Assembly (NCBI RefSeq): GCF_001027285.1 | Contig: NZ_CP011509.1 | Coordinates: forward strand, 7,960,501 to 8,024,500 | Direction: 5' to 3' | From: Archangium gephyra | Lineage (GTDB): Bacteria; Myxococcota; Myxococcia; Myxococcales; Myxococcaceae | DNA length: 64,000 nt | In this document: one piece after another, positions 53,668 through 62,952 of the stretch | How the letters are laid out: each line of letters starts with the position of its first letter | Position numbering within the stretch: the stretch's first letter is position 1 | The notes under the pieces: model-generated | Seen by the model: only the letters and a program-made list of their open reading frames with translations | The model's database searches: none | What the model was told of the DNA's origin: nothing | Program-made: the position numbers and the translations under genes

Positions 53668-54039
53668 ATGCGATTGCTCTTGAACGTGCTGTGGATCGTC
53701 CTCGGTGGGTGGGTCATCTGGCTCGAGTACATGATCGGCGGCCTGCTGCTCTGCCTCACCCTCGTGGGCATCCCCTTTGGCATGCAGTGCTTCAAGCTGG
53801 CCGGACTGGGCCTGCTGCCGTTCGGCAAGGACATCGTCGACGCGCCGGGCGCCAGCCCCATCGGCTGCATCCTCAACGTCTTCTGGATCGTCGTCGCGGG
53901 GATCTGGATCTGCCTGAGCCACCTCGCGCTCGCGCTGGGGCTCGCCTTCACCCTCATCGGCATCCCCTTCGCCATCCAGCACGTGAAGCTCGCGATGCTC
54001 GCGCTCGCGCCCTTCGGGAAGCTCGTGCGCGAGACGTGA
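53668..54039 (+). CDS. YccF-family inner membrane protein
   Basis: 123 residues with two internally similar halves. Each has a pair of hydrophobic helices and the motif LxGIPFxxQxxKLAxLxLxPFGK (LVGIPFGMQCFKLAGLGLLPFGKDI and LIGIPFAIQHVKLAMLALAPFGKLV), diagnostic of the YccF domain duplication. Function unknown. No Shine-Dalgarno; TATAAC just upstream at about 53655 could be a -10 box close to the start. It ends 9 bp from the convergent barrel gene. Confidence 0.9.
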   Translation: MRLLLNVLWIVLGGWVIWLEYMIGGLLLCLTLVGIPFGMQCFKLAGLGLLPFGKDIVDAPGASPIGCILNVFWIVVAGIWICLSHLALALGLAFTLIGIPFAIQHVKLAMLALAPFGKLVRET

Positions 54040-54048
54040 GCGCTGGCG

Positions 54049-54645
54049 TCAGAACGCCACGCCGAAGGCCAGGCGGGGCGTGGGGATGACCTGCACCCGC
54101 AGCGCCCCCTCCCCTTCCGCCTCGAGGTCCGGAGTCGAGCGGTACTGGGCCGAGAAGCCCGCCGCGAGCGTGAAGCGGTTGAACAGCACCAGCGTCCAGC
54201 CGACGGTCCCCCCCAGCCCCAACCCCAGGCCCCTGCGCCGCACGTGGTTCTGCGAGCGCAGCTGGTAGACCACGCTGAACTCGGGCCCGAAGTAGATGCC
54301 GCTCGGAGCGTTGCCGAGCACGAAGAGCCGGATGCCGAGCGTCCCCGCCAGCCCCAGCGTCCAGGCCTCCGGCGTGCGCCCATAGGCGAACTCCGGTGCC
54401 ACGTAGAGCGACAGCGGCTTGCCAAAGGCCCGCTCGTACTCCACTCCGAGCTGCGAGTTCTTCAGCGCCAGCGGGTTGATGGTGAAGGTGTTCCGGGCGC
54501 CCAGCTCCTCCTCGGGAGGGGGCTTCGGCTTGCCCAGCTTCGAGAACCAGTCCTGCACCCGGGTGATGACGTCGTCTTCCGCCAGGGCGCTGCCGGGGAA
54601 GAGGACACACAGCGAGAGCAGGAGGAGCAGCGCGGCGCGGGGCAT
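54049..54645 (-). CDS. Small outer-membrane beta-barrel protein
   Basis: 198 residues. Signal peptide ALLLLLSLCVLFPGSALA, a short helical/proline part (RVQDWFSKLGKPKPPPEEE), then alternating hydrophobic strands ending in Phe (TINPLALKNSQLGVEYERAF ... LAFGVAF), the pattern of an 8-stranded barrel like OmpW/OmpX. The final Phe is the usual assembly signal. The longer frame upstream to 54855 overlaps the hydrolase gene and is not used. Function unknown. Confidence 0.75.
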   Translation of the reverse strand: MPRAALLLLLSLCVLFPGSALAEDDVITRVQDWFSKLGKPKPPPEEELGARNTFTINPLALKNSQLGVEYERAFGKPLSLYVAPEFAYGRTPEAWTLGLAGTLGIRLFVLGNAPSGIYFGPEFSVVYQLRSQNHVRRRGLGLGLGGTVGWTLVLFNRFTLAAGFSAQYRSTPDLEAEGEGALRVQVIPTPRLAFGVAF

Positions 54646-54712
54646 GGAGGGCTCGGGATGAGGGGGGCCGCCATCTTCGAGCACCCATGGGGGACGCCTC
54701 AAGCACGGAGCT

Positions 54713-55756
54713 TCATGGGCGTGCCTCCCGCTCCCTTTCGAGGAGCCACGAGGCGATGGCCTTCTCACACGCCTCGTGGCGGTCCAGGAAGGCGAAGTGG
54801 CCGCTGTCGAGCTCCACATAGGTGGCGAGAGGCCCCGCGCGCCGGGCCACTTCACGCATCAGCCGCGCGGGCATCATGGAGTCATGCGTCCCCTCGACGA
54901 GCAGCACGGGGACGCGCGGCGGTGGCACCTTCGTCGAAGCCCCGGAGATCAACAGGAGCCCCCGCAGCTCCAGCCCGGGATGCGCGGCCCGGCCCACGAG
55001 CACGCTCGCGCCCACGCCCCCGTTGGACAACCCCCCGAGGTACACCCGCCGGACTCCCCGCCGCGCGAGCCAGGCGAAGGTGCGCTCCAGGGTCTCCTCG
55101 CCCCCGCCAGACCACCAGTCCCCCATCGGGCCCACCGAGGGGCACACGGTGAGCGCCGAAATGGCCCGCACCGCACGCGCCATCTGCCAGCAGTACACGG
55201 CGAAGTTGCCGGTATAGCCGTGCAGGAACACCACGGCGGTCTCGGGAGCGGCGTGGCCCTCGGCGGGGATGACGACGGCATCGAAGGCCTCGGGGGACTG
55301 GAGCCCGAGCCACGTCGCGATCGCGGGCGTGGCGCTCAGGCCCTCGGCTTCCCGGAGCCGGGAGAAGGCCGACTCGAGGGCCGGGACGAAGTCGCGCGTG
55401 TCCGAACGGGGCAGACGGCCCGACAGCAGGAGCGCATGGGCCGCGAGCAGGGTTCCATCCCGCTCATCGACGAGCCGGTTCACGAGCCGCCCTCCCTCGT
55501 CCGGCAGACGCAGGGTGTGCAGGCCGCGCCCCTCCACGAGGACGAGCCGCGCGCCAGCGACGAGCACCAGCAGGCCGAGCCCGGCCCGGGTCAGTCCGCG
55601 CCACCTCCGCCAGCGTTTCGTGAGCAGCCCCGCCGAGAGGACGGCGCCCCCCACGGCATAGGCCCAGCCCGACGGGGTCGCTCCCACGCAGCAGGCCGCC
55701 ACGAGGAGCAGGACGGCGGCGGGGGCGGTCACGAGGCCGAGGAGGAAGACGAGCAT
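54713..55756 (-). CDS. Membrane-anchored alpha/beta hydrolase
   Basis: 347 residues. The first ~75 residues contain two or three hydrophobic segments (MLVFLLGLVTAPAAVLLLVAAC, WAYAVGGAVLSAGLL, AGLGLLVLVAGARLVLV). The hydrolase domain follows: AVVFLHGYTGN (oxyanion region), nucleophile elbow LGGLSNGGVG (Ser in GLSNGG), acid in VLLVEGTHDSMMP, and His in ELDSGHFAFLD. The triad is complete. Substrate unknown; an envelope lipase or esterase is plausible. ATG 55756; upstream open frame not supported. Confidence 0.87.
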   Translation of the reverse strand: MLVFLLGLVTAPAAVLLLVAACCVGATPSGWAYAVGGAVLSAGLLTKRWRRWRGLTRAGLGLLVLVAGARLVLVEGRGLHTLRLPDEGGRLVNRLVDERDGTLLAAHALLLSGRLPRSDTRDFVPALESAFSRLREAEGLSATPAIATWLGLQSPEAFDAVVIPAEGHAAPETAVVFLHGYTGNFAVYCWQMARAVRAISALTVCPSVGPMGDWWSGGGEETLERTFAWLARRGVRRVYLGGLSNGGVGASVLVGRAAHPGLELRGLLLISGASTKVPPPRVPVLLVEGTHDSMMPARLMREVARRAGPLATYVELDSGHFAFLDRHEACEKAIASWLLEREREARP

Positions 55757-56120
55757 GCGCCCAGTGTGGAGCGCGGCCTGCCTCCAGAACGCCCCGCCCC
55801 GCCGAACGGCTCCAGGAAGACGGCCACCGGTCGCGCCGCGCTCGCGAGAGGCCGGCCTGTACCAGATGACCCCATCGCGCTCCCCCACTGTCCGATTCCG
55901 GGACACCCACCGGCCTCCCACGAAAGGCCTGGGTTTACTGGGGAATCATCCCGCACACGTAACGTCCCTTTACGTTCTGGCACGCCGGACGGTGGAGCCC
56001 CGATGCTCCAGCGTGACGGCGCGGCCACGCCAACCTCGCGTTCTCACGAAGAGAGAGCCGCTGGCCCGAGCCTTGCTCATTGAACGGCCGCCTCATCCCC
56101 CTGCAAAGGAAGCAAGCCCT
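55757..56120. other. Intergenic region between divergent hydrolase and metalloprotease genes
   Basis: 364 bp. It contains an AACGT-cccttt-ACGTT inverted repeat at 55961-55976, a possible operator, and TGGCACG at 55979 that resembles a sigma-54 -24 element but lacks a matching -12. An open frame runs through it from 55755 into the protease gene, but it is proline/arginine-rich and not conserved. Nothing else recognised. Confidence 0.45.
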
Positions 56121-57224
56121 ATGAGCAAGAACCTTCGTGGCAATTTCAAGTGGATGGCTGTCGCGGGTGCGTCCCTTCTCGGCGCCTGCGGCGTGCCGGG
56201 GGACGAGACCGCGGCGAACGGTGAGGGACTCGCCCAGGGCGCGCAGGAGCTCGCCGCCCGGGACGTGTCGGTGCGGCTGTCCTCCGACAAGGCCACCTTC
56301 GGCGCCGGCGAGACGGCCCGGGTGACCGTCACCCTCACCAACGACTCGCGCCACGCGGTCAAGCTGCTCAAGTGGTACACGCCCGCCGAGGGCCTCGAGG
56401 AGTCGCTCCTCCAGGTGAAGCTCAATGGCGAGGACGTGGAGTTCACCGGCCCGCACTACAAGCGCCCGGCCGCCTCCGAGAAGGACTTCCTCACCCTGGC
56501 CCCCGGCGAGAGCCTGAGCCGCACGGTGGATCTCGGCGAGGTGTATGATCTGTCGCGCACCGGCAGCTACTCCCTGCGCTTCGAGGTCGCCACGGAGAAG
56601 CTCCACGGCAACAGCGCCAAGGCCGGCCTGCTCAAGTCCAACGACGTGACCGTGTGGATCGAGGGCCGCGCCGCCGCCAAGCCCGCCACCGACGGCCCCA
56701 CGACGATTGGCAGCGTCACCTACAGCGGCCGCTGCTCCACCACGCAGATGGCCACCCTCACGGACGCGCTCAACGCGGCCAGCGCCATGGCCAACGACTC
56801 GTCGTCCTACCTCAATGGGACGCCCTCGGGCACGCCGCGCTACACCACCTGGTTCGGCGCCTTCTCGAGCAGCGGCTGGACCACCGCGAAGACCCACTTC
56901 GCCGCCATCAAGGACGCCTTCGACACCAAGCCGATCACCGTCGATTGCAGCTGCAAGAAGAGCTACTACGCCTACGTCTACCCGAACCAGCCGTACAAGA
57001 TCTACGTGTGCAACGCCTTCTGGTCCGCGCCGATGACGGGCACCGACTCCAAGGGCGGCACCCTCATCCACGAGATGAGCCACTTCACGGTGGTGGCCGG
57101 CACGGATGACCACGTCTACGGGCAGAGCGGCGCCAAGAGCCTGGCGATCTCCAACCCCACCAACGCGCTCAACAACGCGGACAACCACGAGTACTTCGCC
57201 GAGAACACGCCGTTCCTGCAGTAG
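56121..57224 (+). CDS. M35-family (peptidyl-Lys type) metalloendopeptidase lipoprotein
   Basis: 367 residues. Lipoprotein signal ending LLGAC (Cys23). N-terminal Ig-like domain (VRLSSDKATFGAGETARVTVTLTNDS, residues ~45-170). The C-terminal peptidase domain has TLIHEMSHF (HExxH zinc site) and the aspzincin motif GTDDHVYG carrying the third ligand Asp, then NADNHEYFAEN. This is the deuterolysin/Lys-specific endopeptidase family, here secreted or surface-anchored, a fitting tool for predation or protein scavenging. Paired Cys (CDCSC-like VDCSCKKSYYAYVYP) suggests disulfides. AAGGA lies ten bases before the ATG. Strong terminator follows. Confidence 0.93.
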   Translation: MSKNLRGNFKWMAVAGASLLGACGVPGDETAANGEGLAQGAQELAARDVSVRLSSDKATFGAGETARVTVTLTNDSRHAVKLLKWYTPAEGLEESLLQVKLNGEDVEFTGPHYKRPAASEKDFLTLAPGESLSRTVDLGEVYDLSRTGSYSLRFEVATEKLHGNSAKAGLLKSNDVTVWIEGRAAAKPATDGPTTIGSVTYSGRCSTTQMATLTDALNAASAMANDSSSYLNGTPSGTPRYTTWFGAFSSSGWTTAKTHFAAIKDAFDTKPITVDCSCKKSYYAYVYPNQPYKIYVCNAFWSAPMTGTDSKGGTLIHEMSHFTVVAGTDDHVYGQSGAKSLAISNPTNALNNADNHEYFAENTPFLQ

Positions 57225-57252
57225 TCACCGGCGGACAGTGAGCTGACGTGAG

Positions 57253-57283
57253 ACGGGAGCGGCGACGCTCCCGTTTTCTTTTG
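57253..57283 (+). terminator. Rho-independent terminator of the M35 gene
   Basis: ACGGGAGCG-gcga-CGCTCCCGT, perfect 9-bp stem with 4-nt loop, followed by TTTCTTTT. It lies 28 bp past the protease stop. Confidence 0.92.
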
Positions 57284-57322
57284 GGCATCCGTGCGCCGCG
57301 CGGCCCGTGGTAAGGCCCGCCC

Positions 57323-57790
57323 ATGCCCAACACGACGATCATCGAAGGCCTGGACGGACTCCGGGCCCTGGCCGGACAGAAGCTCGGTGCCTCCGAGTGG
57401 AAGCAGCTGGCGTACGAGGACATCGTCCGCTTCGCCGAGGCCACCGGGGACTTCCAGTGGATCCACGTGGACCGTGAGCGGTGCCAGCGGGAGTCGCCCT
57501 TCGGCGTGCCCATCGCCCACGGCTACTTCAGCGTCTCGCGCATCGCCGGGCTGTTCTTCGAGATCGTCGACATCCGGGGCTTCGCCCTGGTGCTCAACTA
57601 CGGCCTCAACAAGGTCCGCTTCCCCGCTCCCCTCAAGGCCGGCGCCCGCTACCGGCTGAGCCTCGAGCTCAAGGAGCTCAAGGACATTCCCAAGGGCGTC
57701 GAGGCCCTGATGCTCGCGAGCATCGAGGTGGAGGGCGAGTCCAAGCCGGCGTGTGCCGCGGAAGTCCTCTACCGGTTCATGACCGCGTGA
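57323..57790 (+). CDS. MaoC-family acyl dehydratase
   Basis: 155 residues, single hot-dog fold. The signature FAEATGDFQWIHVD...ESPFGVPIAHGYFSVS holds the hydratase dyad Asp/His of (R)-specific enoyl-CoA hydratases (the usual D..xH is in TGDFQWIHVD and the His in AHG). Adds water to, or removes it from, acyl thioesters. TAAGG seven bases upstream of the ATG. It is after a terminator, so it has its own promoter. No CoA enzyme partner next to it. Confidence 0.9.
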   Translation: MPNTTIIEGLDGLRALAGQKLGASEWKQLAYEDIVRFAEATGDFQWIHVDRERCQRESPFGVPIAHGYFSVSRIAGLFFEIVDIRGFALVLNYGLNKVRFPAPLKAGARYRLSLELKELKDIPKGVEALMLASIEVEGESKPACAAEVLYRFMTA

Positions 57791-57918
57791 GCGGCGGCGG
57801 CCTGCTCGCGGACCACGCAGGCCACCCGCCCCCGAGTACCGGACTGGCCCCGGGCTGACAGCTCGCGGGGCCCGGCCTCACCTTGGTGGAAGAAGCCCTC
57901 CCGCCAGAGGCCAGCCCC

Positions 57919-58875
57919 ATGTCGACGCTCTCTCCACCTCCCCTGTCCCGTCTGTATCTGCTCGCCTTCGATCACCGGAGCGCCTTCGAGCATTCGCTCC
58001 TCGGCTTGTCTGGTCCCCCTACGGCCGACGAGGCGGAGACCATCCGCCGGATGAAGATGCTCATCTATACCGGCTTCCGGCTCGCCCTGCGCCAGGGGGC
58101 GCGGCGCAACGGCAGTGGCATCCTGGTGGACGAGCGCTACGGGACCCACGTGGCGGCCCATGCGCTCGAGGACGGGCCCCTGCTGGCCATGTCCGTGGAG
58201 AAGAACGGTCAGCACGAGTTCGACTTCGAGTACGGACCGGACTTCGGTACGCATGTGGAGACCTTCGACCCGGCCTTCACCAAGGTGATGGTGCGCTACA
58301 ACCCCGAGGAGGACCCCGAGCGGAATGCCCGGCAGCGGGAGCGGCTCGCCCACCTCACCGACTGGTTGCAGCAGCGCGGGCGCCGCTTCCTCTTCGAGCT
58401 GCGGGTGCTGCCCACCAAGGCCCAGCTCGACGCCGTCGGAGGTGACCAGGAGCGCTATGACACCGAGCTGCGGCCCGCCCTGCTGGTGCAGGCGATGGAG
58501 GAGCTGCAGGCCGGTGGCGTGGAACCGGACGTGTGGAAGATCGAGGGCCTGGACCGGCCGTCGGACTGCGAGAACGTGGCCAGACAGGCCCGCGCGGGGG
58601 GCCGGGAGCACGTGGCGTGCATCGTGCTCGACCACCGCACGGGCTGGAAACGGCTGGAGCGCTGGCTGCACGCGGCCGGTACCACGCCGGGGTTCATCGG
58701 CTTCTCGCTCGGCCAGACGCTCTGGTGGAACCCCCTCCGGGCCCTGCAGGAGGGGAAGATCACCGCGGCCGAGGCGGCTCAGCGGATCTCCGAGAACTAC
58801 CAGCGGGCGCACATCCTCTGGGACAAGGCGGCGCTCCGCTCCCCGCTTCAGCGGATGGAGGCCTCGCCGGCCTGA
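57919..58875 (+). CDS. DUF2090-family aldolase-like protein
   Basis: 318 residues. The opening LSRLYLLAFDHRSAFEHSLLG and the later KVMVRYNPEEDPERNARQRERLAHLTDWLQ and FLFELRVLPTKAQL match DUF2090, the domain fused to IolC in some bacteria and proposed to act as 2-deoxy-5-keto-gluconate-6-phosphate aldolase. VWKIEGLD and CIVLDHRT supply Lys and Asp residues in TIM-barrel strand positions. The reaction here is uncertain. ATG 57919 has AGAGG eight bases upstream; the frame starts 12 codons earlier at a non-ATG codon. No inositol genes nearby. Confidence 0.82.
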   Translation: MSTLSPPPLSRLYLLAFDHRSAFEHSLLGLSGPPTADEAETIRRMKMLIYTGFRLALRQGARRNGSGILVDERYGTHVAAHALEDGPLLAMSVEKNGQHEFDFEYGPDFGTHVETFDPAFTKVMVRYNPEEDPERNARQRERLAHLTDWLQQRGRRFLFELRVLPTKAQLDAVGGDQERYDTELRPALLVQAMEELQAGGVEPDVWKIEGLDRPSDCENVARQARAGGREHVACIVLDHRTGWKRLERWLHAAGTTPGFIGFSLGQTLWWNPLRALQEGKITAAEAAQRISENYQRAHILWDKAALRSPLQRMEASPA

Positions 58876-58948
58876 CACCACCGCCCTGGAAATTCCGGGC
58901 AATCGTTTCAGTGGAGGACCGTAGGGCCGCCAGCCGGGAGGGGGCCCC

Positions 58949-61402
58949 ATGTCCACGCTGCTCGACGATGTCCGTTTCGCCGTCCGAATCCTTCGCAAGA
59001 CGCCGGGCTTCACCGCCGTGGCCATCCTCACGCTGGCGCTGGCCATTGGCGCCAACACCGCGCTCTTCAGCGTGGTGAACGCCGTGGTGCTGCGCCCCCT
59101 GCCCTTCCCCCAGCCCGAGCGCCTCTTCCAGGTGGTTCGCCGCCACGTGGGCGGCACCAGCCCCTCCCTCTCCGTCCCCCAGTTCGCCTTCCTCTCGGGG
59201 CAGTCCCAGCCCTTCGCCCACCTGACGGCCTACCCCGCCCTCAACGGAGGCTTCAACCTGACCGGAGACGGGATTCCCGAGCGCGTGCCGGGCACGCGGA
59301 CGACGGCCTCCTTCTTCGAGGTGCTCGGCGTGCGGCCGGCGCTCGGCCGCGGCTTCGTGCCCGAGGAGGACGTGCCCGGCGGGCCGCGCGTGCTGGTGCT
59401 GGGACATGGCCTGTGGCAGCGCCGCTTCGGGGGCAAGCCGGACGTCCTCGGCCGCTCCCTCCAGCTCAACGGGGAGAGCTACACCATCATCGGCGTCGCG
59501 CCGCCCGGCTTCCGGCACCCGGAGGATTCCCAGCTGTGGACGCCGCTGCAGCTCGACCGGACGAACACGGAGGACGCGCACTACCTGACCGTCGTGGGCC
59601 GCGTGAACCCGGGGATGGCGCCCGAGCAGGTCGCGTCCCTGGTGGCCGTCCAGGGCGAGCAGCTGCGCGCGAGCCGCGTGAGCGCGCTCAACCGGGAGTA
59701 CCGGATGGACGCGGAAGGGCTCCAGCAGAGGGGGGCCTCGCGCGTGCTGCCGGCGCTGCTCATGCTGCTGGGCGCCTCGGTGCTGGTGCTGCTCATCGCG
59801 TGTGTGAACCTCGCCAACCTCCAGCTGGCGCGGGCCGCCACCCGGGAGCGCGAGCTGGCCGTACGCACCGCGCTCGGCGCCAGCCCCTCGCGCCTGCTGC
59901 GTCAGCTCCTCACCGAGAGCCTCTTGCTGTCCGGCCTGGGGGGTCTGGCCGGACTGCTGCTGGCCTCCTGGAGCATCCCCGCGCTGCTCATGCTCGCCCC
60001 CGAGGGTCTTCCCATTCCGGAGGGAGTGAACATCGATGGAACCGTGCTCGCCTTCACCCTGGGGGTGTCGGTGCTCACGGGCCTCGTCTTCGGCCTGCTT
60101 CCCGCGCTGAAGGCCTCCCGGCCGGAGCTCCAGGACTCGCTCAAGGTGAGCGCCTCGCGGGCCGCGGGTGGGCCGGGGAGCCAGCGCACGCGGCGGCTGC
60201 TCGTGGTGGGGGAGGTGGCGCTCGCCGTCATCCTCCTCATCGGTGCCGCGCTGCTGGTGAAGAGCTTCGCGACCCTGATGGGCACGGCGCCGGGAATCGA
60301 CACCCAGGGCGTGCTGACGATGAAGCTGTCGCTCCCCGAGGCCCGCTACGGCACCCCGGAGTCGCTCGAGTCCTTCATCCGGAACGTGGAGGAGCGGGTC
60401 CGCGCCCTGCCCGGCGTCCAGGCCGTGGGCTTCGCCACCACCCTCCCCTTCGAGGACGGCTCCGACATGATGTTCACCATCGAGGGCCGCGACCCGGGGC
60501 CCGGTGGCAAGGACGCCGAGGGAGACGCGGACTACCGGCCGGTGACGGCCGGCTACTTCCAGGCCCTGAAGATCGGGCTGGTGCGGGGGCGGCTGCTGAC
60601 CGGCGCGGATCGCCATGGGAGCACACCGGTGGTGGTCATCAACGAGACCGCCGCGCGCCGCTACTGGCCCGGGCAGGATCCGCTCGGGCAGCGCATCACC
60701 ATTGGCAAGGGACTCGCCCAGCTGGGTGACCCGGCGCCCCGGGAGATCGTCGGCGTGGTGCGGGACGTGCGGGAGAACGGCGTCCAGCGCGAGGCCCCTC
60801 CCATCCTCTACCTGCCTCCGGGCCAGATGCCGGCCCAGCTCTCGACGATGATCATCCGCATGCTGCCGCAGAGCTTCCTCGTGCGCACCCCGGGGGACAC
60901 CACGCCGTTCGCCACGAGCGTGCCGCGGGAGATCCAGGCGGTGGACTCGATGCAGCCGGTGACGAACCTCCAGCCCATGGAGGACATCCTCTCGCGCTCG
61001 CTCGGCTCGCAGCGCTTCAACATGACGCTGCTGGGGCTGATGGCGGGCCTCGCGCTCGTGCTGGCCGCGGTGGGCATCTACGGCGTGCTGTCCTACCTGG
61101 TGAACCAGCGCACCCGGGAGATCGGCGTGCGTCTGGCTCTGGGCGCGACGCGCGGCGAGGTGGTGCGGCTCATTCTCCGCCAGGGGCTGTCCCCGGTGGG
61201 CCTGGGCCTGGTGCTGGGTGTGGCGGGCGCCGCCGGGCTCACGCGGCTGAGCTCCAGCCTGCTGTTCGGCGTGGAGGCGTTGGATGTCTCCGTGTTCCTG
61301 CTGGCGCCGGTGGGGCTCGTGGGCGTGGCGCTGGTGGCCATGTGGCTGCCGGCACGCCGGGCCGCCCGCGTGGACCCGATGGTGGCGCTGCGGTACGACT
61401 AG
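58949..61402 (+). CDS. FtsX/MacB-like permease of the ADOP type
   Basis: 817 residues. Opens DVRFAVRILRKTPGFTAVAILTLALAIGANTALFSVVNAVVLRPLPFP, the diagnostic start of the acidobacterial duplicated orphan permease group. Two FtsX-like cores: helices at ~20-45, then a large periplasmic MacB-like domain, three helices (VLVLLIACVNLANLQLA, LLLASWSIPALLML, and one near 370), a second periplasmic domain (TMKLSLPEARYGT...), and a last set near the end (LVLAAVGIYGVLSYLVNQRTREIGVRLALGA). No ATPase gene adjoins it, as is usual for the group. Function unknown. GGAGG nearby upstream of the ATG. Confidence 0.9.
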   Translation: MSTLLDDVRFAVRILRKTPGFTAVAILTLALAIGANTALFSVVNAVVLRPLPFPQPERLFQVVRRHVGGTSPSLSVPQFAFLSGQSQPFAHLTAYPALNGGFNLTGDGIPERVPGTRTTASFFEVLGVRPALGRGFVPEEDVPGGPRVLVLGHGLWQRRFGGKPDVLGRSLQLNGESYTIIGVAPPGFRHPEDSQLWTPLQLDRTNTEDAHYLTVVGRVNPGMAPEQVASLVAVQGEQLRASRVSALNREYRMDAEGLQQRGASRVLPALLMLLGASVLVLLIACVNLANLQLARAATRERELAVRTALGASPSRLLRQLLTESLLLSGLGGLAGLLLASWSIPALLMLAPEGLPIPEGVNIDGTVLAFTLGVSVLTGLVFGLLPALKASRPELQDSLKVSASRAAGGPGSQRTRRLLVVGEVALAVILLIGAALLVKSFATLMGTAPGIDTQGVLTMKLSLPEARYGTPESLESFIRNVEERVRALPGVQAVGFATTLPFEDGSDMMFTIEGRDPGPGGKDAEGDADYRPVTAGYFQALKIGLVRGRLLTGADRHGSTPVVVINETAARRYWPGQDPLGQRITIGKGLAQLGDPAPREIVGVVRDVRENGVQREAPPILYLPPGQMPAQLSTMIIRMLPQSFLVRTPGDTTPFATSVPREIQAVDSMQPVTNLQPMEDILSRSLGSQRFNMTLLGLMAGLALVLAAVGIYGVLSYLVNQRTREIGVRLALGATRGEVVRLILRQGLSPVGLGLVLGVAGAAGLTRLSSSLLFGVEALDVSVFLLAPVGLVGVALVAMWLPARRAARVDPMVALRYD

Positions 61403-61715
61403 TCCCCCGGTACAAGGGGAGCCTCCCTGGCCGCTCCGCGGGCGGAAGCACGCGGGCCCCGGTCACACACGGGTGGAAAAAGGGCGGTGGAAGAGAACCG
61501 CGAGACCGTGGTGTTGAAGAGGGCGAAGTGGCCGTGATCCGAAGGATGCTGCACTCGGTGTACATGTGCGAAGCATCGACATGGCACCCGGGGCCGCGAG
61601 GCCCAAGGGCCGTCGATTCGAATCATCTTTGAAGGTGCATGCGCCAGCGCAAGCACGGGACTTCCACGAGGGGGGCGGAGACGCCCCCTTCGTCGTTTCC
61701 GGAGCCGGTGCTTCC
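61403..61715. other. Intergenic region between convergent permease and deacetylase genes
   Basis: 313 bp. It holds several small hairpins: GGGGGCG-GAGA-CGCCCCC at 61671-61688 followed by TTCGTCGTTT, and ATCGAC...GTCGAT enclosing GGGCC-GCGA-GGCCC around 61574-61617. Either could end transcription. GTCGATTCGAATC near 61611 recalls a tRNA T arm, but no tRNA fold was found. No gene recognised. Confidence 0.45.
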
Positions 61716-62831
61716 CTACTCCGAGCGGCAGTCCACCCAGTGCACCCCCGAGCCGCGCGTCTCGCTCCAGATGCGCGGGAGGGCGCTGGCGGCCTTCGGG
61801 TGGATGTCGTGGAAGAGGATGATGCCGTGCCGCCACAGCAGCATCAGCGACAGCACGCGCCCGGCGGCCTTCGTGCCCGAGTTGCTCGCATGCCAGTCCT
61901 GCGAGTCGATGTTCCACAGCATGTTCTTCATTCCGCCGCGCTCCAGCGCCTGGAGGATGTCCGGGTTGCGCTGGCCGTAGGGCGGGCGGAACAGCGTCAG
62001 CTTCGTCTGGCCTTCCGGCAGGCTCTCCGCGAGCTTGGAATGGAAGGACTCCATGCCCGCCACCGCGCCGGCCCACGAGGCGTGGGAGCGATGCTCCTGG
62101 CCGTGCGAGGCGACGCACATGCCCGAGTAGAGGGCCCGGAGCTGCTCCACCGAGGTGGCCTTGCGGCGGGCCTCGTAGTTGTTGCCGAGCAGGAAGAAGG
62201 CGGCGTGGATGCCCTGGGCGCGCAGCTGCTCGGCGAGCGCGTCCGTGCTACCGCCCTTGGGCGTGGGGCCATCATCGAAGGTGAGCAGGAAGCTCCGGTC
62301 CGGCATCTCCAGGCCGAAGCGCTCGGAGGGCGACAGGGGGAGGATCTCGCTCGTCACCTTGGGGAAGAGCCCCGCCAGGCGGACCAGCTCGGCGACATAG
62401 CCCTGGTGGAAGGGCTTCTGCTCGGCGTACCAGGGCGCCAGCTCCGCCGGCAGCTTCGCGAGGCCCGCCCGGGAGGTGGCGACCATCGCGTCCCAGTCCT
62501 TGGGCACCGCGCCCTCGCAGAAGAGGGCCCCGGCGGCACACGTCTCCCGGGCCTTGGCGAAGTTGTCCACCACCACCTGCCGCATCCGCTCCTTCCACTT
62601 CGCCAGCGACGCGGCGTCACCCGTGGCGTCGTTGCGGGCATCGGCGTCCGCCATGGCCTCGGTGAACACGGCGAGCTCCGCGCGGGAGGCCACGTCGAAG
62701 GCCTGGGGAGTCTTCATGGGCCAGGGCCATTGGGAGCGCTCGGTGAGCGACACCTTCAGGCCCGCCTGGGCGGTGGGCACGAGCAGGACGGAACAGAGCA
62801 GCGCGGTCAGGTAGCGGAACGGGCGGTACAT
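61716..62831 (-). CDS. Secreted polysaccharide deacetylase (NodB-type)
   Basis: 371 residues. Signal peptide LTALLCSVLLVPTAQA. A helical region of ~150 residues, then the CE4 domain: motif 1 LLTFDDGPTPKGGST (metal Asp), motif 2 VASHGQEHRSH (two His), motif 3 LFRPPYGQRNP, motif 4 WNIDSQDW, motif 5 IILFHDIHP. All five are present, so it is likely active on chitin, peptidoglycan or a capsular polymer. The N-terminal helical part is not part of the usual domain. AGAGG five bases before the ATG. Confidence 0.92.
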   Translation of the reverse strand: MYRPFRYLTALLCSVLLVPTAQAGLKVSLTERSQWPWPMKTPQAFDVASRAELAVFTEAMADADARNDATGDAASLAKWKERMRQVVVDNFAKARETCAAGALFCEGAVPKDWDAMVATSRAGLAKLPAELAPWYAEQKPFHQGYVAELVRLAGLFPKVTSEILPLSPSERFGLEMPDRSFLLTFDDGPTPKGGSTDALAEQLRAQGIHAAFFLLGNNYEARRKATSVEQLRALYSGMCVASHGQEHRSHASWAGAVAGMESFHSKLAESLPEGQTKLTLFRPPYGQRNPDILQALERGGMKNMLWNIDSQDWHASNSGTKAAGRVLSLMLLWRHGIILFHDIHPKAASALPRIWSETRGSGVHWVDCRSE

Positions 62832-62952
62832 GGAATCCTCTCTCAGGTGACGGACGTGAAAAGCACGCTACGTGCCAGCCCCCGGGCAGAGGAAGCCCCC
62901 CCCGAACGCGGCCGGACGGCCACGGGGCGCGGACCCCCGGCCACGAGGCCCG

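Noticed and set aside
55979..55995. Sigma-54 promoter at TGGCACG
   Set aside because: The -12 element (TTGC-like) is missing at the required spacing.
61590..61650. Possible tRNA remnant (GTCGATTCGAATC)
   Set aside because: No matching acceptor or anticodon arm. The palindromic GATTCGAATC alone is not enough.
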